DNA of 52,784 bases from a bacterium (GTDB lineage: Bacteria; Patescibacteriota; Minisyncoccia; 1-14-0-10-42-19), in assembly GCA_030690215.1 (NCBI GenBank), contig JAUYHD010000034.1, positions 1-52,784 on the forward strand, given 5' to 3'. This document shows positions 27,230 to 32,496 of the stretch, piece after piece. The stretch's first letter is position 1; each line of letters opens with the position of its first letter. Made by a program: the position numbers and the translations under genes. A model generated the notes under the pieces. The model saw only the letters and a list, made by a program, of their open reading frames with translations. It did not search any database and was not told where the DNA came from.

Positions 27230-27374
27230 AAATGAATGAAAAAAGTAATTGTAACAGGTGGCGCGGGGTTTACCCCGCACCTACCTATAGGTGCGGGGCG
27301 AGAAGATAGATATATATTATTTTTTGTTTAGAAATGAATGAAAAAAGTAATTGTAACAGGTGGCGCGGGGTTTA
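27187..27374 (+). repeat. 102-bp tandem duplication over the epimerase start
   Basis: The 86-bp segments 27187-27272 and 27289-27374 are identical, with a period of 102 bp. Between them is a hairpin CCCCGCACCTA-CCTA-TAGGTGCGGGG (27273-27298). The first copy carries a broken gene start, the second the start of the intact gene. Confidence 0.9.
27236..27331 (+). pseudogene. Truncated SDR/epimerase start, fragment B
   Basis: The first duplicate copy starts MKKVIVTGGAGF exactly like the intact gene at 27338, then runs through the hairpin (TPHLPIGAG) into the next repeat copy and stops after 31 residues. It could be translated as a decoy reading frame ahead of the real gene. Confidence 0.7.
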
Positions 27375-28195
27375 TAGGTTCTTATCTTATAGAAAAACTC
27401 GTTTTAGACCCGGATATCCGGGTTGTTTCGTTGGATAATTATTTTACGGGACTGAAAAAAAATCATAGTGCGGGTGCCACATATATAGAAGGCCATACAA
27501 AGGATATTTCTCGCCATATCAAGGAGTCCATTGATATCGTGTATCATTTAGGCGAATATCCGCGCGTTGAGCAAAGTTTTGAAGATGTAGAGAGGGTATG
27601 GGATTATAATATTACAGGGACGTTTGCTGTTATAGAATTCTGTAGAAAACAAAATTCCAAACTTGTGTATGCCGGTTCAAGTACAAAGTTTTCGGATAAT
27701 GGACTTGGCCGGTACCAAAGCCCATATGCCTGGACTAAGGCAATCAATTCGGATTTGGTAAAAAATTACGGTAATTGGTATGGGCTTAATTATTCTATCG
27801 CGTATTTTTATAATGTATATGGCCCGCGGGAACGTTCAGACGAATACGGGTCAGTTATTGAAATTTTTAAAGATCAATATAGAAAAGGGGCGCCGCTTAC
27901 GGTTCGGATGCCGGGGACGCAGCGGCGTAACTTTACACATGTTCGCGATATTGTAGATGGATTGCTTCTTATTGGGGAGAAAGGGGAGAAAGAAGAATAT
28001 GGTCTGGGTGCTGAAGAGTCATATTCTATTCTTGATGTAGCAGGCATGTTTGAAAGTGATATTAAGATGATACCGGATCGTCCCGGGAACCGCGTTGATT
28101 CGTCTCTCGACGTGTCTACCGCGCGTGCGCTGGGATGGAACCCGCGTTACAATCTGAAAGACTATATTGCCGATTTTCATCGACGCGTGGAATAG
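27338..28195 (+). CDS. NAD-dependent epimerase/dehydratase (SDR)
   Basis: 285 aa. VTGGAGFIGSYLIEKL is the extended-SDR dinucleotide motif, LDNYFTG follows as the adenine-ribose site, and SPYAWTK gives the catalytic Tyr-x3-Lys. AYFYNVYGPRERSD and RRNFTHVRDIVDG are typical of UDP-sugar 4-epimerases and related decarboxylases or dehydratases. It is slightly short for the family (usual 310-330). The 5' end lies in a tandem duplication with two decoy starts upstream. It supplies a nucleotide sugar for the surrounding glycan genes; the exact product is unknown. Confidence 0.85.
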   Translation: MKKVIVTGGAGFIGSYLIEKLVLDPDIRVVSLDNYFTGLKKNHSAGATYIEGHTKDISRHIKESIDIVYHLGEYPRVEQSFEDVERVWDYNITGTFAVIEFCRKQNSKLVYAGSSTKFSDNGLGRYQSPYAWTKAINSDLVKNYGNWYGLNYSIAYFYNVYGPRERSDEYGSVIEIFKDQYRKGAPLTVRMPGTQRRNFTHVRDIVDGLLLIGEKGEKEEYGLGAEESYSILDVAGMFESDIKMIPDRPGNRVDSSLDVSTARALGWNPRYNLKDYIADFHRRVE

Positions 28196-28212
28196 ACATT
28201 CGGTACCCGCTT

Positions 28213-28240
28213 TACTTCGATACAGCGATGTATTAGAGTG
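28213..28240. promoter_or_regulatory. Degenerate copy of the palindromic operator
   Basis: The central 15 bp GATACAGCGATGTAT (28219-28233) are identical to the perfect palindrome at 28717; the outer arms match only partly. It lies 8-35 bp upstream of the TrpR-like gene start, where an autoregulatory site would be. Confidence 0.5.
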
Positions 28241-28247
28241 TTTCTAT

Positions 28248-28724
28248 ATGCCTCATGTATCAAAATACAAAGCAGAAAAGAAGGTCGTGGATGAAATACA
28301 AGAACATTTTGCCATTTTGCTTTCACGAATAAAGGATAAAGATGATATCCATGCTGTTTTTGCCGATTTGCTGACACAGACAGAACGGACTATGTTTGCA
28401 AAACGTCTCGCGATCGTTTTGATGTTAGAGCGGGGGTACTCATTTCGAATTATTAGTAAAACGGTAAAGGTGAGTGAATCGACGATTAGCGCCATGAGGG
28501 ATCGTATTGATAGAGGGGGTAATGGTTTTAAAAAAATACTCCATTATTTTGAAAATTCAAAAAATACAAGAAAATTAGATGCTATTATGATGACCATTGC
28601 GCGTTTTTTTTCGATGCCTTCATATGCGGGACGTACACGATGGCGATCGTCTGATGAAAAAGCAGAGGAGCGATATTATACATCTAGGCACGGGGGAGAT
28701 ACACGAAGAAACAACACACTTTGA
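28248..28724 (+). CDS. TrpR-family (YerC/YecD-like) transcriptional regulator
   Basis: 158 aa from the ATG at 28248; the longer frame from 28167 would overlap the epimerase. The first 100 residues have the TrpR-type all-helical layout, with LLTQTERTMFAKRLAIVLMLERGYSFRIISKTVKVSESTISAMRDRI as the helix-turn-helix and preceding helices (28365-28510). Residues after 110 are an extra Arg-rich tail. Family members bind palindromic operators as dimers. Two copies of one palindrome, one before this gene and one overlapping its stop and preceding the next gene, are candidate targets. The ligand, if any, is unknown; the tryptophan pocket cannot be judged here. Confidence 0.8.
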   Translation: MPHVSKYKAEKKVVDEIQEHFAILLSRIKDKDDIHAVFADLLTQTERTMFAKRLAIVLMLERGYSFRIISKTVKVSESTISAMRDRIDRGGNGFKKILHYFENSKNTRKLDAIMMTIARFFSMPSYAGRTRWRSSDEKAEERYYTSRHGGDTRRNNTL

Positions 28725-28744
28725 TACAGCGATGTATCAAAGTG
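28717..28744. promoter_or_regulatory. Perfect 12-bp inverted repeat, candidate operator
   Basis: CACTTTGATACA-GCGA-TGTATCAAAGTG. It overlaps the stop codon of the TrpR-like gene, includes a TTGATA -35-like hexamer and lies 14 bp before the GT4 start. Spacing and symmetry fit a dimeric helix-turn-helix protein. Confidence 0.6.
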
Positions 28745-28758
28745 GTAGACATGATAGT

Positions 28759-29925
28759 ATGAATCATAAGAAAAAAATACTTGTTTTTTCAACCGCATAT
28801 ATGCCGCTTGTCGGCGGCGCTGAACTTGCGATAAAAGAAATTACCGATCGTATTCCGGAATACGATTTTTTTATGATAACAACGCGATTTTCCCGTGCGC
28901 ATCCAAAACAAGAGCACATCGGCAATATTGAAGTGTATCGGGTAGGCACGGGGTTTGTTCCATTGTTTGATAAGTTACTTTCCCCGATATTGGGCGCGGT
29001 ACAAGCGCGCGCGCTTATGAAAAAGCACTCATTTTCTCTTTTTTGGAGCATGATGGTTTCTTTTACGAGTCTCGCGCCGTTTTTCTTGAAAATAATCGGC
29101 ATGCACAAAAAGACCCCCATTCTTTTAACCTTGCAGGAAGGCGACTCAGAGGCGCATCTTACCTATAGGTACGCCGGGCTCATGTATGTGATGTGGAAAT
29201 TGGCAGTTCGCCACGCGAACGGTATCCAGGCTATCAGCAATTATTTAGCAAATCTTGCGCGCGCGCGAGGCGCGCGCGCTTCTATTGATATTGTCCCAAA
29301 CGGTGTTGCGATATCGCATTTTACCGAAGAGCGCGCCGTCGGAGAACGTGATGCGCTTAAAGAAAAGCTCGGCAAAAAACCAGGCGATATATATATTATT
29401 ACTACGTCGCGTCTGGTCTTGAAAAATGCGGTAGATGATGGTATAAAAGCATTGCAGTACCTTCCTAGTCATATACAGTTTCTTATCCTTGGGAGAGGCC
29501 CTCTTGAGCAAGAACTAAAAGACCTTGCAAAAAAATTGCGCTTGGAAAGTAGGGTTATTTTTGCAGGAGAAGTACATCACAAGGAGATGCCGACATATTT
29601 ACAAATTTCTGACGCGTATCTTCGTCCGTCGCTTTCAGAAGGGCTCGGCAGTTCTTTTTTGGAAGCGATGGCAGCAGGTATTCCTGTCATTGCGACCCGT
29701 GTCGGCGGCATTCCCGATTTTTTAACAGACCGGGTCACCGGACTTTTTTGCAAGGTGCGGAATCCTCAGAGCATTGCCGAAAAGGTAACGGAATTGTTGG
29801 GACACGATGAATTGCGCAATTCAATTGTACGAAACGCAAAAAGAATGGTAGACGAAAAATATGATTGGAATGCCATAGCAACAGAAATGAAAATTGTTTT
29901 TGATAAATGTATTCATAATTCATGA
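28759..29925 (+). CDS. Glycosyltransferase family 4 (GT1/GT4, GT-B fold)
   Basis: 388 aa from the ATG at 28759. The N-terminal lobe starts ILVFSTAYMPLVGGAELAIKEI, with the Gly-Gly acceptor loop. The C-terminal donor lobe has FILGRGPLEQELKDLAKKL, VIFAGEVHHKEMPTYLQISDAYLRPSLSEGLGSSFLEAMAAGIPVIATRVGGIPDF (29548-29715), the E-x7-E motif of retaining GT-B enzymes. It transfers a sugar from a nucleotide donor to a growing glycan or lipid acceptor. A palindromic site upstream suggests control by the TrpR-like regulator. The stop overlaps the next start (ATGA). Confidence 0.9.
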   Translation: MNHKKKILVFSTAYMPLVGGAELAIKEITDRIPEYDFFMITTRFSRAHPKQEHIGNIEVYRVGTGFVPLFDKLLSPILGAVQARALMKKHSFSLFWSMMVSFTSLAPFFLKIIGMHKKTPILLTLQEGDSEAHLTYRYAGLMYVMWKLAVRHANGIQAISNYLANLARARGARASIDIVPNGVAISHFTEERAVGERDALKEKLGKKPGDIYIITTSRLVLKNAVDDGIKALQYLPSHIQFLILGRGPLEQELKDLAKKLRLESRVIFAGEVHHKEMPTYLQISDAYLRPSLSEGLGSSFLEAMAAGIPVIATRVGGIPDFLTDRVTGLFCKVRNPQSIAEKVTELLGHDELRNSIVRNAKRMVDEKYDWNAIATEMKIVFDKCIHNS

Positions 29926-30842
29926 TTCATGATTCTAAGAAAAGAGTGATAGTTACAGGTGGCGCGGGTTTTATCGGATCGCATCTTGTTGATGCGCTTG
30001 TTGATCGTGGGTATCACGTTGTTATTATTGATGATCTTTCAACAGGGAAAAAAGAACGCATTCATCCAAAGGCAGAATTTTATAATAAAGATATCCGAAA
30101 CTTTGATGATATCGCGCCATTATTTAAGAATGCAACATATGTTTTTCATACGGCCGCTCTTCCTCGCGTGCAATTTTCCATTACGTATCCCCAACGTACT
30201 CATGATGTAAATGTAACAGGGACCCTGAACGTGCTTCTTGCGTCGCGTGACGCCGGAGTGAAGCGGGTAATATATTCCGCTTCTTCGTCAGCATATGGCA
30301 ATCAAGCAACACTTCCATTTCATGAAGATATGGCGCCGCATCCTATAAGTCCGTATGGGTTGCAAAAATTTCAGGGGGAACTATTGTGTAGAATGTTTTC
30401 GGATGTATATAATCTTGAAACCGTTTCTCTGCGTTACTTTAACGTATACGGTCCTCGCGCTTCAGCCGAAGGCGCATATGCGCTTGTGATTGTAACATTT
30501 TTGGAACAGCGCAAAGCCGGAAAACCCCTCACTGTTGTTCCTGATGGGAAACAATCGCGTGATTTTACTCATGTTCGCGATGTGGTGGGTGCGAATATGT
30601 TGGCTGCCGAATCCACACGCGTAGGCAGGGGGGAGGTTATCAATATAGGGGCAAGTAATAATAAAACAGTAGAATACATTGCCGCTTTGATTGGCGGGCC
30701 GACTGTTTTTATTGAACCGCGGCTTGAACCAAAACACGGACGGGCTGACATCACGAAAGCAAAAGAATTGTTGGGATGGGATCCACAGGTAAAATTTGAA
30801 GAGGGGATTATGGAACTTAAAAAACTATATGGAATTGATTAG
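29922..30842 (+). CDS. NAD-dependent epimerase/dehydratase (SDR), second
   Basis: 306 aa, overlapping the GT4 gene by 4 bp. VTGGAGFIGSHLVDALVDRG is the dinucleotide motif; DDLSTGKKERI follows, then HTAALPRVQFSI, SSSAYG and SPYGLQKFQGE with the Tyr-x3-Lys pair. RYFNVYGPR and SRDFTHVRDVV complete the UDP-glucose 4-epimerase-type pattern. It differs from the 27338 enzyme, so the locus makes at least two nucleotide-sugar products. It is the last gene of the glycan region; about 1.2 kb of non-coding DNA follows. Confidence 0.88.
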   Translation: MIHDSKKRVIVTGGAGFIGSHLVDALVDRGYHVVIIDDLSTGKKERIHPKAEFYNKDIRNFDDIAPLFKNATYVFHTAALPRVQFSITYPQRTHDVNVTGTLNVLLASRDAGVKRVIYSASSSAYGNQATLPFHEDMAPHPISPYGLQKFQGELLCRMFSDVYNLETVSLRYFNVYGPRASAEGAYALVIVTFLEQRKAGKPLTVVPDGKQSRDFTHVRDVVGANMLAAESTRVGRGEVINIGASNNKTVEYIAALIGGPTVFIEPRLEPKHGRADITKAKELLGWDPQVKFEEGIMELKKLYGID

Positions 30843-30859
30843 AAAATTTTCAATTTCCC

Positions 30860-30896
30860 CTTCGACAAACTCAGGGTCCCGAGCAAAGTCGAGAGA
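30860..30896. repeat. Palindromic repeat CTTCGAC...GTCGAG
   Basis: TTCGAC and GTCGAG arms enclose CTCAGGGTCCCGAG, which is itself nearly symmetric. It resembles a hairpin repeat seen between genes in many bacteria. Confidence 0.5.
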
Positions 30897-30903
30897 TAAT
30901 TTT

Positions 30904-30935
30904 TCCGCCTTAGGCGAACCTCGCCTTTCGGGCGG
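30904..30935. repeat. Double-hairpin repeat, variant copy
   Basis: TCCGCC-TTA-GGCGA then ACC, TCGCC-TTTC-GGGCGGG: the layout of the 30-bp element with changed stems. Confidence 0.6.
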
Positions 30936-31083
30936 GCAATCAGTAAACCAATATCCCAATTTTCAAACACGAAACGGCGAATAAGCGGGGTTTGAAAATT
31001 AAATCATTGAAAATTCAATGGAAACTGAGAATTGATAATTGAAAATTAGATTTTTTAGAATGGAACGATTATCCACACTTTCA

Positions 31084-31112
31084 TTGACACCCAAAAGATT
31101 ATTTGCTATACT
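31084..31112 (+). promoter_or_regulatory. Near-consensus sigma-70 promoter of an ORF-less unit
   Basis: TTGACA, exactly 17 nt, TATACT. A TTATCCACA box (31069-31077) sits just upstream. No ORF starts downstream before the terminator at 31159. Confidence 0.8.
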
Positions 31113-31118
31113 GCAAGC

Positions 31119-31190
31119 AAGTGGGTGTGCCAATTTTTGACACATTTCATCTACATCGCGAAAAGTCCCGGCTTGCCGGGATTTTTCGTT
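31119..31190 (+). ncRNA. Candidate small RNA 1 (about 70 nt)
   Basis: From the predicted start about 7 nt after the -10 box to a 13-bp terminator stem (31159-31188; TCCGGG-type core TCCCGG-CTTG-CCGGGA then TTTTT). The 5' half can fold through TGTG (31126-31129) with CACA (31141-31144). No start codon with a useful frame lies inside. It does not match a small RNA I recognise. The promoter quality is what makes it credible. Confidence 0.55.
31159..31188 (+). terminator. Terminator of candidate small RNA 1
   Basis: CGAAAAGTCCCGG-CTTG-CCGGGATTTTTCG, 13 pairs including one G-T. Confidence 0.85.
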
Positions 31191-31213
31191 TTTCCGGCTA
31201 AAGGTTTTGTTTT

Positions 31214-31243
31214 TCTGCCGGAGGCAGATCTGCCTTTGGCATG
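31214..31243. repeat. 30-bp double-hairpin repeat, compensated copy
   Basis: TCTGCC-GGA-GGCAGA then TCTGCC-TTT-GGCATGA. Compared with TCCGCC/GGCGGA copies, the C to T change is matched by G to A in the partner arm, so pairing is kept. Confidence 0.75.
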
Positions 31244-31324
31244 ACAATGTTGCTAAACAGGGTTTTTAAAGCGTAAGCATGGCGCTCTTTTAACGCGATA
31301 AAGATAGTGATAGTATAGAGAATA

Positions 31325-31449
31325 GTACGATTCTTTTTCTTGACGGTCAGGGGCGAGCGCACTCACACATGATGTATGATGGAGTCAAACCTCCCCCTGA
31401 CTTTCTAGGAACGGAATACTAAAAATCTTGTCATGCGACAAGATTTTTT
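31325..31449 (+). ncRNA. Candidate structured RNA 2
   Basis: Downstream of a weak TTAACG-18-TATAGA promoter (31290-31319). The RNA would form GTCAGGGG (31346-31353) with CCCCTGAC (31394-31401), with an inner GGAG-TCAAAC-CTCC hairpin, then a strong terminator AAAAATCTTGTC-ATGC-GACAAGATTTTTT (31421-31449). No ORF is seen. The family is not recognised. Confidence 0.45.
31421..31449 (+). terminator. Terminator of candidate RNA 2
   Basis: 12-bp stem with a 4-nt loop ATGC, ending in a T run. Confidence 0.85.
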
Positions 31450-31625
31450 ATATATGAGAAGATGCTAAAAATTAAATTATTAAAAATTTGAAATTAAAAA
31501 TTAAAAATTGCAATAACTATTTATCCACAGGTTTGCGTTTTTTTTATTGTTTTATTCATAAAATCATCCGATACTAGTAGTAGAAGTACTGTCACAAAAA
31601 TTTTATAAAAAATTTTTACATTCTA

Positions 31626-31694
31626 TTCCGCTACTCATGGTGTGTCATATGCAATGAATAGCGGAACGACAAACAGCTCGCGGTCGATGTTTGT
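31626..31694 (+). promoter_or_regulatory. Structured 5' leader of the Lys/Arg-rich small gene
   Basis: Two hairpins in series: TTCCGCTA (31626-31633) with TAGCGGAA (31659-31666), and ACAAACA (31669-31675) with TGTTTGT (31688-31694). They end 27 bp before the start codon. No clear promoter was found, so the start of this transcript is uncertain. Confidence 0.45.
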
Positions 31695-31721
31695 TGGGTA
31701 GAAAATCTTTTCCGCAACTCT

Positions 31722-31832
31722 ATGGCAAAAAAAAGAAAGAAAGCAGCGAAGAAAAGTTCGCGCAAGACAACGAAAAGAAAAGCAGCAAAAAAGAGCAGCA
31801 AAAAGAGAAGCTCGCGCCGCAAAAAAAGATAA
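31722..31832 (+). CDS. 36-aa Lys/Arg/Ser/Ala-rich basic protein (histone H1-like tail)
   Basis: The ATG at 31722 opens MAKKRKKAAKKSSRKTTKRK and ends RSSRRKKR, with 23 of 36 residues Lys or Arg and the rest almost only Ser, Thr and Ala. This matches the composition of histone-H1-like or AlgP-type DNA/RNA-binding tails. A frame of this length could arise in purine-rich DNA. Against chance are the exact ATG, the structured leader, and a perfect terminator 17 bp after the stop. The likely role is nucleic-acid compaction or ribosome association; no domain beyond composition can be claimed. Confidence 0.65.
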   Translation: MAKKRKKAAKKSSRKTTKRKAAKKSSKKRSSRRKKR

Positions 31833-31849
31833 TCTCTTATTATCTTGAG

Positions 31850-31884
31850 GAAGCACCCCACTGTATGGGGTGCTTCTTTTTTTT
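31850..31884 (+). terminator. Perfect rho-independent terminator
   Basis: GAAGCACCCCA-CTGTA-TGGGGTGCTTC, 11-bp stem, followed by eight T. Confidence 0.92.
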
Positions 31885-31888
31885 GCTT

Positions 31889-31937
31889 GCCCCTACACCA
31901 GAGTGTTTTGGTGTGAGCTCGTAAAGCGAGCGGGGGC
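31889..31937. repeat. TTGCCCC-headed three-way-junction element
   Basis: An outer GCCCC/GGGGC stem encloses two hairpins, ACACCA...TGGTGT and GCTCG-TAAAG-CGAGC. It follows a terminator with TTTTGCTTGCCCC, as does the element at 15368. Confidence 0.6.
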
Positions 31938-32015
31938 TTGCCCTGTTGGTGTCTCTTTGGTAGCAAGATGTATTCTCAACTAGTATGTTTGGCGCAATGG
32001 AAGAAAATCTATATA

Positions 32016-32045
32016 TAGACAAGTCGATTTCTCATGGGGTATACT
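32016..32045 (+). promoter_or_regulatory. Promoter of hpf, -10 box 6 nt before ATG
   Basis: TAGACA, 18 nt, TATACT, then GATGGT and the ATG at 32052; no ribosome site fits between. Confidence 0.6.
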
Positions 32046-32051
32046 GATGGT

Positions 32052-32435
32052 ATGAAAGTTCGCCTCTACGGCAAAAACATAGGAATAACAACATCTATGG
32101 AGGTGTTGGTTAATAAGAAATTGGTGCTTCCCATAGGGCGTTTACTTTCTAACATTGATGTAAAAACGAATGTACAATGTGATATAGAAATCCGTAAGCG
32201 AAGCGTCCGGAATGCCGATATTGAGTGGCTTTGCGAGGCCCAAGTGACGGTTCCCGAGAGGCGTTTGCCTATTCGTGTGAGCGCGGTTGGCGCATCATTA
32301 GAAGCCGCAATCAATGAGGCAAAAGACGGCATTGAACGCCGCATCAAAAAGTTTAAGGGAAAAAGACAGACACGCACGCTTCGGGGCGCTCGACGCGCGA
32401 AAGAAGCGTTGAGAATGCGTAAGCGCATATCATAG
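32052..32435 (+). CDS. hpf: Ribosome hibernation promoting factor, short form (HPF/RaiA)
   Basis: 127 aa from the ATG at 32052. It has the sigma-54 modulation/S30AE domain: a beta strand MKVRLYGKNIGITTSMEVLVNKKL, INEAKDGIERRIKKFKGKR and a basic tail RTLRGARRAKEALRMRKR. The protein binds the small ribosomal subunit at the tRNA/mRNA channel and silences ribosomes in slow growth. The C-terminal dimerisation domain of long HPF is absent. Being directly upstream of secA is a common arrangement in bacteria. The start is placed by the -10 box only 6 nt upstream, pointing to a leaderless message. Confidence 0.85.
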   Translation: MKVRLYGKNIGITTSMEVLVNKKLVLPIGRLLSNIDVKTNVQCDIEIRKRSVRNADIEWLCEAQVTVPERRLPIRVSAVGASLEAAINEAKDGIERRIKKFKGKRQTRTLRGARRAKEALRMRKRIS

Positions 32436-32496
32436 CGCAGGGGAACGCAGTGTTAAGAAGTGCTGCCTTTTGACTTTTGAGCTTTGAATTTTTACC

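Noticed and set aside
31069-31519. Replication origin
   Set aside because: Only two boxes, no dnaA/dnaN nearby, and genes run in one direction on both sides.
31691-31924. 77-aa plus-strand ORF overlapping the basic small gene
   Set aside because: It reads through the terminator and lacks a start context; the 36-aa frame fits leader and terminator.
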